Assembly: GCA_037176705.1 (NCBI GenBank)
Contig: CM073907.1
Coordinates: 13,981,001 to 14,045,000, forward strand
DNA length: 64,000 bases
Reading direction: 5' to 3'
Source of the DNA: Molossus alvarezi
Lineage: Eukaryota; Chordata; Mammalia; Chiroptera; Molossidae
A model generated the notes under the pieces. That model was not told where the DNA came from. It saw only the letters and a program-made list of their open reading frames with translations, and searched no databases. The translations under genes and the position numbers were made by a program. This document shows positions 36,301 through 51,300 of this stretch, one piece after another. Each line of letters begins with the position of its first letter. Position 1 is the stretch's first letter.

Positions 36301-39300
36301 CTTTTCAGTCCTTGTGACTTTGTCTTTGAGATGCCACCTCTTTGACTTCACAATCACCTATCTCATCTGAAATCCTCCCCATCTACAAGTGCTTTGCTCT
36401 TCGCAGAAGTGACTAGGTCATCTCAGAACACACTGACAGGGCAGCAGAGCTCACCACCCGACAGGAAGCGACCTTGTGGAGAGAGAGCCACCGAAGCTTC
36501 CACATCACGTGCAGAGCTGAGCACGCACATATCATCCTATTTCAAACCTCACAGGCACCTTCAAGTATTACCCCAATTCTTGGGGGGAGGGGGGCACAAC
36601 TGACAGCCCCCAGCAGACCTAGCCCCAGGTCCAGCGTGAATAAACCAGAGCTACAACTGAGACCCAGTCTGCCCAGCAGGACTCACCCTCCCACTGCACC
36701 CTGGTGGCTCCCACTGGGACAGATGCGTATGACGGCACAACTCTGTGCCTCACTGTACCAGTCTCCAGTGGTCCATCACTGACACGTGGGGCAAGTCTGA
36801 TCAATCATCTGTCAGACTAACCTGAGCATAAAGGATGCTATTCCTGACATCTGAGAGTTTAAAGGTTAAGACAAGAAAAAAAGGTATCAATGAATCTAAC
36901 AGAAATGTTTATCCAGAAAGAAAAAAGCAGATGCAAAGGAAGTCCCCAAATCTCTGCCATTTACACAGTGCATGAAACACACACCTGCACATGCAGAACA
37001 GGCACACTGAAGAGCCTGAACACACACCTGCATGTGCAGAACGGGCACATCGAAGAGCCTGAACACACACGGACACGGACATTTTAAGCAACTTACTAGG
37101 AATGTCTGTGGCCTGACCAATGCTTCCTCCTGGATAAAGTTTGCTGATAAGTAAGCGCTGAAAACGTAGCAGCAGATCCAAGGAAGCAGATCGGTCTCGA
37201 CTATGCTGCTCCAAGTCCAGACAGGATGAAATGCGACGGGCAACATCTTTCAACCGGGCTACTGTCTGAGAAGCAATGTTTCTACGCACAGGAAAGAGGA
37301 TTGCAATATTAACCAAGTTACGTATGTTTAAAAATCAAAGGTGTTTAAAAATGTCACGACAGCCCGGCTGGCATAGCTCAGTGGTTGAGCGTCCACCCAT
37401 GCACCAAGAGATCACCAGTTTGATTCCTGGTCAGGGCACATGCCCAGGTTGTGGGCCCGATCCCCAGTAGGAGGCATACAAGAGGTGGCCAGTCTATGTT
37501 CTCTCTCATCAATGTTTCATTCTCTCTCTCCCAAATCAATAAAGGGGGAAAAAAAAAGGACAAATAAAATCAGAGACAGCCTGGCCTGCACTGCTCACTC
37601 CCCCAGCGTCAGGTGCGCCTGTGACAGCACCACCTGTCAGTGAGCAGAAGAGCAGAGAAGACGCCGTCTGCTTTACAAACATGCTCCAGAGGGCTGTGTG
37701 GAGTGGTCCAACGTGACAGAAAAGGCCTATACAAACGTTGGGAAGGAAAAAGGTGTCATTTTTTTAAAAAAGTTGCATTTCTAATATAAACAGGACCATT
37801 CCTGAGGAAAAGAATCCCTCACATCTCTGCATCTGCTTCCCAAGTCTGCCTTCAGACCTTGGAGAAGCACCCAGGGGGTCAAGGGGATCCCAGGGCTCGG
37901 AGAGCATCAAGGAAGACCATGTCGGTATAAGTGGACCGGGTCAGGGCAATGGTGTTGGAAGGGCACGGCAGCAAGGGAGGAGCAGAGGCTCCGATCCCGA
38001 CTTGAGCCAAGAACCAATCGTGAGCGGGTACAGAGGAGAGCGAGCACGTCTCCAGAGGGCCCCGCAGTGCTGTGGGAAGGTGCTGGTCCCTGAGCAGAAC
38101 GCAAAGCACAAGCGCAGGCAGTGTCTCCTGCCCTTGGACAGCAGAGGTGTCCAAGATCTACCAATGCAATGTCAACCACATAGAGTTTCCAGAGCATCAG
38201 ATGACATCACCAGAGACATTTAAACTGCAGGTAAAGAGAATCTGTCCAACTGTCACTGCCTGCTTTCATTCCAGCCAAAGAAACTTGAAGCCTTTTTGAG
38301 TGACAGTCGTATAGACTCAGAAACTGATTTATGATTTGCTGTGGTCATTAACCTTTGTTTTTAATTCTGTTGTCATAAGCATGCTCCTTAGTCCATACCT
38401 GACTGCTTATTTACACAGTGTAGGCCCCACTTTAGATGCCCATCTGCACACCCACCTCCTGAGGGGAGACTCAACAATTTAACTAAATTAACTTATTTTC
38501 GGGGCTAAATAAGTCAAGGAAATATAAAAGAGCCTACTAACTCTGCGTCTGCAGAGACACAACAATCCACGCCGAGATGCTGATGCCCATTTTCTCAGTG
38601 GCCCTTAACCAGCAAGCTCAAGCACAGCTCTCGGGATCGCTCTCGCAGGCACAGGCTGCGCCGCGACACACCTGCCAACCCACACAAGCGGTCACCACTG
38701 GAGCTTCTGGCAACAAATCCCAAACTTCCCACCACCACCGAGTTAGTTCACGTGACTTCAATTTGTTATAATGAAGATCACAATGTGTGAAATGATCAAA
38801 GGAAACATCAGATTAGAAAAACTAAAAAAATAAAAATAAAGAGAGTTTTCAAATGAGCACTCACTAAAACCCATGTAAAAAACTCGCTCTAAACTCCCTC
38901 TTAAGATTTCACTGTGTGCCCAGGGTCTTCTGCTTTTCCGGGTGTGGAGAGCGAGCTGCCCCATGCGGTCCCCAGCCGCCACTCTGGACACCAATGCAGA
39001 GGCTCCTGGTCCCTGGACATGGCTGCCTGAGCCCACCCTGCAGGCCTCTCCACCCTGTGTGCAGACAGCCAACCAGGAGGAAGTGTGCGCAGGGCAGAGG
39101 CTGTGAACAAGTAGGCAGTGCAGGGGCCTTTCTGAAACCGCCTCCCTCCCCCTGTGGACGCCCTGGGACACCAGCTTGTTGCCAGTGAGCAGGCTTAGAA
39201 CACCCCAGCTGTGTCAATGCTCACCTGTTGGTGTTCTGACTCTGCCCAAGCCTCACCTCCACCTGATCAAGCCTTCAAAAATAATGCTCACCATTCTTTC

Positions 39301-42300
39301 ATTTACGTTAACTTTTTTTTTATCCTCACCCAAGGACATTTTTGCACTTATCTCCAGACAGAGTGGGAGGGACAGAGAGAGAGAAGCATCGACGTGAGAG
39401 AAACACATTGACTGGCTGCCACCCACACGACCCCAACCGGAGCCAGGGACAAACTGCAACTGAGGTGCATGCCCTTAGCAGGAACTGAACCTGGGACTCT
39501 CTGGTCCGCGGGCCGACACTCTAACTGCTGAGCCAGACAGGCCAGGGCTATTTACATCAACTTTGAAATTCAAAGTTGTTTTACAAAGGAACACACATAA
39601 ATCTATGACATACAGAATGAAGCAATGATACAAACAGTATTTTAAAAAGTAACCTTACCACGATGACTTCCATTGGCACCTGCCTGCTTAGTAATGAGGG
39701 TAAGAGTGTTCTCCTAAGTTCACTGTACAATCCAATCTGCTCTTGTGTGAACACTTTTAGAATCTCCAGCTCTGCCTCACACAACCTCCAACCTGTCTTC
39801 TCATCTGTACTTAAGAATCTGCTCTGTAAACTAAAACCTATGCAAGGTCATTTTCAAAATATCTCCTCTATAGCCAAACACATTTTTGAGACCCTAGTTC
39901 TAATCTCATGATCTTAGCATGAAAACCAATAATCCTGTCAAAAATATCTAATACTATTTACCTAAGAAGCTGTTGTATGAGCTGAACCAGAGGCAAACAC
40001 TGTTTTCCAGAAGATTCATAGATCCCTGTATTAATAATATCTTTATCCAATGGAGTCCTACTTCTGTGAAATGTTGAAGCATTTGCTTCCTGTTCATCAA
40101 TTTCTTTTTCCTTCTGTGCTTCTTTTTTGGCTTCAATGTCCTGTAATTCATAAAACAGAAGCTGGTTACCGGTTATCTTAGAAACAGGTACACACAGAAT
40201 GGTGGTCACTACATTATCACATACATGATTTCTTCTAACTTTCCACGTTAACTCAACGTATTTCGGTAGGTTTCCACAGACATTTTAAAATATACTTACT
40301 TCATCTAACTTTGTCAATATAAATTCTTGAATCAAAAACAATAAAAGCAATAAAAAAAACTCTAAATGGCCAGTAACCACATGCAAATGCAAATCTAAAC
40401 CACACCCCCTCAAATAGCTCAAGTGAGAAAGGTTGCCACCGAGGTCAAGAAAGAGACAGAACTCTCACAAAGGCTGGCTCGAAACGTAAATGGCATAGCC
40501 ATTTTGGAAAACTGGCAACACACCATCACCGAGTACCCAGACAATTCTATGTCAAAGTATTTACTAAAGAGAAAAAAAAATGTGTGTTCACTAAGGACTT
40601 GTCTACAATACGGTCAAAGCACCTTTACAAAGACAAGAGAGATCGCATGTCTGTGAGCAGGGACAGACGACTGTGCCGCCCTCACACGGGGGGCCTGGCA
40701 GGGAGAACGAAGGTGCGGCGCCCGCAGCAGAGACGCAGAGCCCTTAGGGCAAAGCAGAGCAGACACACAAGCACGGGCTCTCTGCCTCCATTCGTGTGGC
40801 ACCAGAATCGGCAAACAGGAAGCCCGAGGGCAGAAGCGGTGTGTCCTACTCTGAGTGCAAAGAGGCATAGGGTACTTTCTAGGGCGACGGAAGTGATCTG
40901 TACCATGATCGAGGCATCTGTCAAAATTCTAATAAACACTTAAGGAGGGTGCATCTCATCATACTTAATGCCTCAATAAATGTTTTGCACTAGTAAGAGA
41001 GAAGACTTGTAATTACAGAAAATATTTGGAAGTTACTAGAAATTTTGATTCAGTGTTTCATTAGTTTTGGCAAAAGGGGGTCTGCTGTTTCTTCAAAAGC
41101 AGGAGCAGGTGCTTCAACCTCATCTCACCACCAGGGAAACGGCCTCCGTGGCTTACACACACTCCTAGGGCCATACCTGGATTTCTGCAGCGACTGCTGC
41201 ATTTAAGGCCGACTCTAAGCCTCCATCAGCCATCAAGCTGCCCACCAGAAGATCAATCATGAAGCGACGGCCGGGACTTACGTTAACGTCATTGCCTGAA
41301 ACTGGAAAAGGGAAAGAGTTTCGCCAATGTGAGCTAATGCACTCCCCTCCCGGCAGCCTTTCCTTCTCGCCCAAACCCTGCCCCTGCCCAACCCACCTGC
41401 ACAGGGCAGGAGAGCAGAGAGCGCCCGGGCCCGTTCCTCCGCGGTGGGCAGCAGCACAGACCACCCGCTTTGCAGCACGGCCTGGGCAGCCGCCTGCACA
41501 GTGCCCAGCACGCCTGCACTGCTGGCCAGGGCCACCACGGTCTGCTTCAGGCTGTTGAGGAGGCCACTGCCCAGACCTAACCCAAGCAACTCTGGGTCGA
41601 CCTGGTGACTGATGGCAGCGTGCAACTGCAATAACAAAGACAACCTTCACTTAGCAGCCCTAGAACAAGTAGATGTCCAGTCTTATTAAAAAATGCACAA
41701 TACCTTTAATCGAGTTTTATTCAAATTAATACAGGAAAATTTCTGGCATATATATTTTTAATACTAGACTAAAAACATTTTACCCATAGTGGTTGGGAAT
41801 CCACAGTAAGGTATTTTACAAGAGGAATTTAAAAAGCCCAACTATAAATACTTATATGGAAATACTATATACTCAAGATAAACCATATGGAAAGAGCAAC
41901 CTTTACCCACCCCAACCATTTACAACAAACACAGAGGAACAGTGAATATAATGTAACCAAAAACTTAAAGATGACATAGCCAAACTGAGAGTATACAAGG
42001 GCCACACCAGAACTCCTGCAGACACACACAGCAGGGACCAAGAGGTTCTGGACTCTGAAAGCAGAGCAAAGCCTCAGGTTTGAGACGCAAACTGCCCGCT
42101 ACGGCTGAACCTGAGTTTCCTGCAGAAGGCTAGGAGCTGCTCAAGATCACCCACCTGCCAGCTAGCCAGGGCCTGAGGGCAACACACTACCCACACAAGG
42201 TTTTGGGTAAAAAAAGACCCCACAAAATATCAGAGACCCTTTCCCTAGCTGGTGTGGCTCAGTTGGGCATTGTCCCATGCAATAAAGTGAACTTCAATTA

Positions 42301-45300
42301 AAAAAAATAAAGAAAAAGATGCCCTGGACGGTTTGGCTCAGTGGTGACAGTGTCAGCCTGCAGACTAGGGAGCCCCAGGTTTGATTCTGGTCGAGGGCAC
42401 ATACCTCGGTTGTGGTTTGTCCCCAACCCCAGTTGGGGTTGTGTGGGTGGCAACCAATCGATGTTTCTCTCTCTCTCTCCCTCCCACTCTGTCTGAAGAT
42501 AAATGTAAATAAAAATATCCTCGGGTGAGGATTAAAAACAAATGAAAAAATTAAAAAGTTAAAAAAAAGAAATTTGACAAAAAATAAAAATATGGTGCCC
42601 AACTTTCCATAAAATGTATAATGTAATTATCTTCTGATGGGAGGAGTTAAAGGACATTCTAGCCTAGGAATACTGTTAAATGACCTTAAACTATCAAAGG
42701 GGTGGAAAATGTATACCCAGAGGTATCGCAGTGAGAAGACATTTGTGGGACTTGGTTTTCAGTTAATTTATGTGTAGTATCTGAAGGAGAGACACACACA
42801 GTGCATTGCAAATAACTTATTTTTACCTGATACAGTAACGGTTTTTTTTTTAATGAAGAGTACTAGATTTATTTATTTATTTTTTATTTTTTTATCCTCA
42901 CCCAAGGACATTTTTCCATTTTCTGTACAGATAGAGTGGGAGAGAGAGAGAGGAAGAGAGAGGGAGAGAGAGAAACATCGACGTGAAAGGGACACATCGA
43001 GTGGCTGCCACCCGCACGACCAGCCAGGGCCGGGAACAAACTGCAACCGAAGTACATGCCCTTAGTGGGAACCGAACCTGGGTCTCTCCGGACCGCAGGC
43101 TGACGGTCTAACCGCTGAGTCAAACCGGCCAGGGCTGAAGAGTACTAGATTTAAAAGAAATTTAACAAAAACATATATCTCAGAGTGAGTGAAAATCATA
43201 ACCTCAAATTGTAAATACAAAAACAAATCCTAACCTAAACATAATGTATTAAAATTACAAGACAAGACAGAAAAATCTGAAAGGCTCCCAGAGAAAGACA
43301 AATACATTAGTTAAAAGAAAACTGCACCATGTCTCACTGGCAACAATAAAGGTCAGAAGACAACAGAACATCTGAGAGCTGAAAAAGTAACAGGAAACCA
43401 AAAAAACTAAGCCCCATTAACTTCTCTAAAGGGAAACTGAAGCAGAATTTTCACACTTTATAACTCACAGACCTTGATGAAGAAACTTACTCAAGGAGGT
43501 ACCCAGGAGGGACAGGATGTAACAAAATAACAAAGCAAATTGGATAAAAAAATATATATATTTACATGTGGACTCTTAAAAATTTATAATTATGATAATA
43601 ATTAATTAGAGGAAAGTTTAAAAGTAATTGCTATATTTCACCAATCTCTAAAAGGCATTTTTAAAATGTTTAACATCTCTGTCAGAAGGAGGGGGTCAAT
43701 GGGGAGAAAAGGGGATATCTGTATAAATTTCAGTAATAAAAATACATATATACATACATACATACATACATACATAAATAAATAAATACATGTCTTAACA
43801 TCTCTAAAATCAGATTATATCTTACACATTCCAATTGGGAACATTTTCTTTTAGCGTCTCTCACACCCCCCCCCCCCCCCTAGTGTTTGATTAAATTACC
43901 ACTTTGTGACATTAAAAAATATTTAATTTTTCCGTAACATGACTAACGTCTACAAATCAAACTTTAAAACTCAGTAACAATGAGAGGGATTTAAAAAGAA
44001 AAAAAATTTATAAACTTGATCAATAGAGAAACAGTAAAATGAAGAGCAAACTTACACAAACACTAATCAGGAGACCTAAAATGAAATACATTAGTAATAA
44101 TAATAGTAAAAGAATTAAATTCATCCATTGAATAAAGACATAAGTTGGATTATTTTTAAGAATCAAGCCCTCTGAGCCCATTTTTAAAGAGACAGTGAAA
44201 GCCCACAGCCCTACAAAGACAGCAAGGCCCTGGAAGAACACAAGGCAAACGCGGACACACGGAGTCACGCCTGAGGCCCGCAAAAGGCTTTTCCACGGCA
44301 CTGAGCAGAGTAGCAGCGGCAATGCACACTGTGGGATGACAGACAGCAGGGCAGACCCACGGGAGAAACACACCGCCACAGGTGTCCTAGTGAATGAGCT
44401 CCTCCAGAAGATTTCTGGAGAAGAGAGGGGCTCTCTAAACTTCTGCTAAATTGATTTATGCAACTAAACAGTTCTTTCCTTTCAGAAGCCAATGCAAAAA
44501 ATTGGGCGAGTGGAAGGGGGACATGAATGAATTACAGAAAAATCCCTGTATTATAAAGGGGAAAACTTACTTTGTGAAGCAAAACTGTTTTCTTGGCATT
44601 AAGTCATTGAATTTTGTTACAAAGAAAAATAAAATCACCAAGAAATTTAAACATTGTCATGAGAGGTTCAACAGGCTAAAACCCACACATTCAGTATCAT
44701 AAACATAACAAACAGCTAAGACACTCACCAAAGGAGGGAGAGGAAAGGAAATCATCAGTACCTGAAGCCGCAGCAAATCCAGCGCAGCCACAGCCATGCA
44801 CTCCTCCTCCTGGGGCGGGGGCCAGTCGGAAGTGCCGTCCATCCCTTCGCTCACTTGCCGCAGCAGGAGGTCCAGCTGTTCGAAGGTCACCGAGCAGATG
44901 TCCACCACAAAAGGGACACGGAGGCCAACGGACCACTCAGAACACGACGACCAAGCGAAACTCTGTTGAAGAAACACAAGAACCTAAATGAATCTACAGT
45001 CAGCACTGGTCTGCTCCAGCATCACAATGAGATTCACCATCATGGATGCCGAAATGCCTTGAATCACTATTTATTCATCCCTCTGATGGTCACAAATGCA
45101 CACCTACTTCCATAGCTCTCTACCTCGCACACTATCGGCTTCCAATTTCTTCTCTCATTTCACTAGATACCTCATGTTGCCACAAATAAAAAGGTAAATG
45201 GCTTAAAAAGTCTTTTCACTCTCAAACTACCACACATCAACACATGGTAGTGAGGGTCACATTCCACGTGCAGCTACAAGGATGAGGTAGGTAGATACAC

Positions 45301-48300
45301 TGAAAACTCCACAGCTAATAACTACACATACATACAGCTCAGTAAATTAAAATGGAATACTAAAAACTATTCAAGTAAGCCCAAAGCAATCAGGAAAAAA
45401 AAGAAAAAAGAGAACAAATAAAAACAATTGATAGTAGATATAAACACAAATTATAAATAATTATATTAAACTTAAGTGGTCTAAACATCAAATAAAAAGA
45501 CACTTTCAGAATGTATGAAACACAAAACCAAGTTATGCAATAACTAGTAAGAAATCTACCTTAAATTTAAAGATAACTGAACCTTTCCTGGGCTTGAAAA
45601 TCTACCCAGGAAAGTAGGACTTGACAGTGGTGTTTAATGTGGGTCCTCCCACAGTCATCCAAACCCAGTAGATGAAGCCACCAACAGCAGAACACCAACA
45701 CCCACAGGGAAAATTTGGCAGGCTCCAAAACCCACTGAGATAGCCAAAATGGTGAAACAAAGAAACAAATCCCAAACGAAAGAACAAGAGAACTCTACTG
45801 AAGATGAGATCAATGAAATGCAGTTAAGCAAGTTATCAGAGGTAGAGTTCAGAGCCATGATCTTGAGGAAACTCAACAGCATGAGTAAGCTCAACACCAT
45901 GAGTAAAGACATAGAATCATTGAAAACCAACAAAGTGGAAATGAAGAATGCCATAGCAGAAATAAAGAACACATTGGAAGGAATAAACCAGCAGAGCAGA
46001 GAAAGCCGAGGACCAGATCAGTGAATTAGAAGACATGGTAGAAAAATTCAGAGAACTAAAAAGAAAAAACAATTAAAAAAACAGGAAGATACCTTAAGAG
46101 AACTGTGGAACAAATGCAAATGTAACAACATTTGCATCATAGGAATTCCAGAAGAAGAAAAATATGAGCAAGGATTAGAGAATATATTTGAAAAAACAGT
46201 GACAGAAAACTTTCCTAACTTGGTGAAGGAAGAAGGCATTCAAGTTCAAGAAGCACAGAGAGCCCCAAGTAAGAAGAACCCAAACAGGCCCACACCAAGA
46301 CACATAATAATTAAAATACCAAAAATTAAAGACAGAGAGAATCCTCTAAAGGCAGCCAGAGATAAGCAATAGGTTACCTACAAAGGAACCCCCCATAAGG
46401 CTATCAGCTGTCTTCTCAAGCTGGGGGTGGGGTAGGGAGGAGGATGTCTAGGAGGCAAAAAGGAGAAATAGCTTAATAGTAACCCACAACCTTCGAACCA
46501 ACTAGGAGAAACATCTGTAACAAAAATAAATTAATAAAAATTGGGGAATAAAATGAGAAAAAACAGACTTCAGAGGAAGGAAAATAGCAGGGCTAAAACT
46601 GGACACTATATAATGATAAAAGGGTCAGTTCCCTACTAAGACAACACAATGTTGAATGTATGCACACCTAATAAAAGAAATACAAAATGCACTGAAGTAA
46701 AAACCAATAAAAATGAAAGGAGAAATAGGTAAGTCCACAATACAGTTGAAGATATCAAAACTACCCTCCTAATAGCAGACAGAATGAGTAGACCAAAAAA
46801 AAATCAGTAAGGATTTAAAAGAAATGAACAGACGTTCAGTCAAGATGGCGAGTAGCTAAACACAGTACTTGAATCCTCCCACAACCACATAAAAATTACA
46901 ACTCAACTACAGAACCATCATTCAGAACTGCCTAAAATTGAGCTGAATGGAAGTCCTACAACTAGAAATTAAAAGCAACAGCCACATCAAGACTGGTAGG
47001 AGGGGCAGAGACTTGAAAGGGCTGGTCCCACACCGTGTGGCGGATAAAAACTGGGATGGATTATCTTGGTTGCAGAGGACCCCTCTGAGGAGTAAGGGGT
47101 CCCAGCCCCACACCAGGCCCCTCAGCCAGGGTTCAGTGCTGGGAAGAGAAGTACCCATCACTTCTGGCTGTAAAAACCAGCAGAAGTTGTGGCTGAAATG
47201 AAGGACTGCGAGAGTCCTGGGCAGTTCCTGTCAACGGGCCCACGCATGGACTTACTCAGCCTCACTCGCTTGAAGCTCCAGCACCGGGACAAGAGCTCGA
47301 CAGGCACCAGGGAAAAATGAGGAGGAATGAAACTGTTTGGCAACAGGGCGAGAACTGGATGGGCAGCTTCCACACACACAGAAGTGCTGGCAGAGGCCAC
47401 TGATTTCTTTTTTAATCCTCACTGGAGAATACGCTTATTGATTTTAGAGAGAAATGCTAACCCCACCAACAGGAACCAAGCAAGGACATACCCTTTCCCC
47501 ATTCCTATGCAACATCATATTGGAAGTCCTGACTAGTGCAATAAGCAAGGGAAAGATATGAAAGGCAAACATACTGCAAAAGAAGAAGCAAAGCTGTCTT
47601 CATCCTAAGGAATCAACAATGTAGCTCTTAGAACTAATTAGTGAGCATAATGCAACTACAGACATAAGGACACACACACATGTTTCTGCCAGCGATGGAT
47701 GAAGCAGAATCAACACCCTATAGAATCCCAAAAGGAGCTTTGTATTCAGTACCTGGGCAGGTCCACAGGCAATTCCAACTATGTGCTTGGTATCCAGCCC
47801 TGGCAGTACAGAGGGTTCTGGCTTGGTCTGATGCAAGGTGTCAAAGTGCTGGCACTGGTCATTGTTCCCCCAGCTGTGGACCTCGCTGTCCTCAGTCAGA
47901 GCCAGGCAGTGGGTGGAGCCTGCAGCTACATCAATCACCTTCTTCCCTAGGAGGAAAGAGTAATGCGGTTACAGCTTCATGCCTATGATTTCTGTTGCAA
48001 TAGAAATATTTATCCAGGCCACTCAGGTAAGAAGACATTTGTGTCAACTTCTAAGGGATAACTGGCTGCTTTAATGTTATGCACAATTCATCTGCTTTGT
48101 CTATGTTATTAAAACCCCTGTTATGTTTCCATAGCTATAATTTACTAAGACCTACAGCCTGCAAATAAAATGCTAGGGCATAAAAAGAATCTGTTATTTG
48201 TTTACTCCTTATTCAGATTTTCATCTTCAGAAAGAGACAAACATATTTTTAATTAACTGTTAGATCATATTCTCTCGTCCCAAGGTATAACTATGCAAGT

Positions 48301-51300
48301 ATTCTTTTAAAAATATATATATATTTTTTTCTTTGTTGATTTTAGAGAGAGAGGAAGGGAGAGGGAGAAAGAAATAGAAACATTGATGAGAGAGAACATC
48401 AACTGGCCGCCTCCTGCATGCCCCCCACTGTGGATATGGCCCACAACCTGGGCATGTGCCCTAACTGGGAACTGAACCGGTGAGCTCTTGGTGCACGGGT
48501 AGATGCTCAACCACTGAGTCACACTGGCCAGGCCAAAGTATTCTTTTTAATAACAACAACAAAAAATAAGACTTTGCCCTGGCCAGTGTGGTTCAGTGGT
48601 TAGAGCGACTGCCCCAGCACCAAAGGGTCCCGGGTTTGATTTCTGGTCAAGGGCATGTACCTGGGTTGCAGGTTCCACCCCTGACTCCATGGCTCATGCA
48701 GGAGGCAACCAATCGATTCTCTCTCTCACAATGATGTTTCTCTCTCTCTCTCCCCACACCCTCCCTTCCACTCTCTCTAAAAATCAATGGAAAAAATATC
48801 CTCAGCTGAGGATTAACATGAGGAGTGTTTTCAGAAATATCAACATATAATAAATAGTTCCGTTGAAAAACTCTACCACAGGAAGGGGAACGGTTCCATC
48901 CTAAGAGTCTATCATCAATTAACAACAACCAAAGCAACTGTATCAACAACCACTTAAATACTTTCATAAGAACGTACCGCAATATCTAATAAATGTAGCT
49001 GAGGAAGTTGAATTTTTTTAACTAAATGAGGGAAACATAAAGAAGGCAAATGAAGTTCAAATACAGTTCCATGGCATACTGTATTACTCTACCTACTGTA
49101 CTACTCTACAACTTACCCAGGAAACATAGAAAATAATCAATACCACATGAGCACAAAAAACTTCTAGTCATCAAGTTGTACTGAAGCACAACCAGGCCTG
49201 TCTGTACATTGTCTACAACGGTCTATGTATGACACATGGGGGCTATTACTGCAAGACTGAGTACTTGGGACAGACAGCACATGGCCCTCAAACCTAAAAT
49301 ACTTGCAGTCTGGCCCTTTAAAAAGGTCTGCCCACTCAAGATAACCAACCTCTGCCACACTACAAAAGGCACCTACGAAGAACCTACATGCCTTGGCTTC
49401 CATTCGTCCCCTCTACCTAGAATGTGTCCTGGACACTCTCAAACCAAAGAAGCACAATTCGCCCACCAAGGCTGAGTTCAAATGAGACCATTCCAGGCAG
49501 ACCCAACCCCATCTCCCACTCTGCACCCACAGCACCAGGTGTAGCCATGTCTTAGTAAGGTCCACAGTGCAACCACAGGAGACCTCCCCAAACACTCCAC
49601 AATTTCACTGTGGCCAGTTTACTAAGTGATAAATGGGTACGTGCCATAAAAAGCATGCTCCAATATTGGTAAACTGAATAAATTTGGTGGTGATAATTCT
49701 AGGCCATTTTTTCAATATAACAACAAACCACTTTCCATTTATTTCCTACACTTGTCAAAATGGGGTAAAGCTTCTAATGACGGGTCATTCAGGGAATTTC
49801 AGGTGAAGAAAAGAATAACCTGAAAACCTTAAAACATTAGTAAAGAAACTGCCTCAGAGTTTCAAAAGCTTACATTTTACACCTACCTTGCAAGCCCTCC
49901 AGGAGTTTGGGATAACGGACATGCTCCTCTGTTCCGTGCCCGAGCCTCTGGTTGTCCCCTTTGCCCCATGAATAGACCTGGCCGTCTTTCGTCAGGGCGA
50001 TGGAGAACTGATTCCCGCACCGCACTTTGACGACGTCCAGGTCCTGAAGCCTCTCGATCAGCTTTGGTGCTTTGCAGCCATCGCTCCCCCCTCTGCCCAG
50101 CTTCCCGTAGTCACCGTCTCCCCAGGACCACACCTGACCTGGAAACACAAACACACGTAAGTAACAACAACCGTACACCTTCATGGAACTTTTAAGTGAC
50201 TAGAAATAATCAATATAACTGATAACACGAACTAGATCACGGGTGTACATGGTTAACATTACACAGGTGGTTTGGACCCAATGAAATCTAGTTCCTACTT
50301 CAGCCTAACACAGAAGCAATTAAAAGAGGAAAGCTCAGATTTTCTTTTAATTTGACTAAATGGATAATCGAGTCCTGACCCTCACTAGTTGGAGCTCGAT
50401 GACAGTGCTTTCACTACATACTGAACACAGAACAGGCTCCACTGCTCAGCCCTGGCTGGGTGGGCTGAGCGCTGTCCCAAGACACCAGGCCTGATCCCTG
50501 GTCAGGGCACAGACGAGAATGAACCGATGAATGTACACATAGTGGAACAACAAATCGATGTTTCTCTGTGCTGTCTGTCTCTCTCTCAAATCAATAAACC
50601 CTGTTCTGGGCCCACAGCTCACTGTACAGTGCACTGACCACTCTCAGGCTCATGCTGACCACGAGTCAATCGTACGATTATATTTAGAGTAACGTTTGTT
50701 AAGAGTTTTATAAAGTATTTCAATCACCCTATAATAGACACTTAAAAACAATAAGAAATGAAGTTAAAAGCTTAACACCAGAAGAAGAGACAACCTTCTC
50801 CCTAAGACTCCTAAAGGGAGATGTCAAAATAGTCAAACAGACCACATCTATCCCCTCAGAGGTGGTGGGACCTACTGGACATGAAGATGCCTGAAATGAC
50901 CTGTGATCTGTCACCGGAGGAACTTCCAGAAGTCGGTCCATTCTAATCTGCCCTTGGACTTCTGTGGGTTAGCAAAGGCTTACAGGCTCTTCTAGATAAT
51001 TCTGACAGATCCTATGAGTCTAAGGACAAATGCCAGATACTAGCAGACAAATAGTTTTTAAAAAAAGCAAAATGAGCCCTGGCTGGTGTGGCTCCGTTGG
51101 TTGAATATTGTCCTGTGCACTGAAAGGTTGCCAGTCCGATTTCTGGTCAGGGCACAGGCTGCATTACAGGCTCACTCCTCAGTGGGGGGCATGCAGAAGG
51201 CAGCTGATCAATATTTCTCTCTCTCTCTCTCTAAATATCAATGAAAAGCTCTTAAAAAGTTTTTTTCTTAAAGTAGATTTAAAAAATATTATTCTAGCCC

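Noticed and set aside
37580..38330. Possible processed gene copy
   Set aside because: Frames are short and no protein family is recognised.
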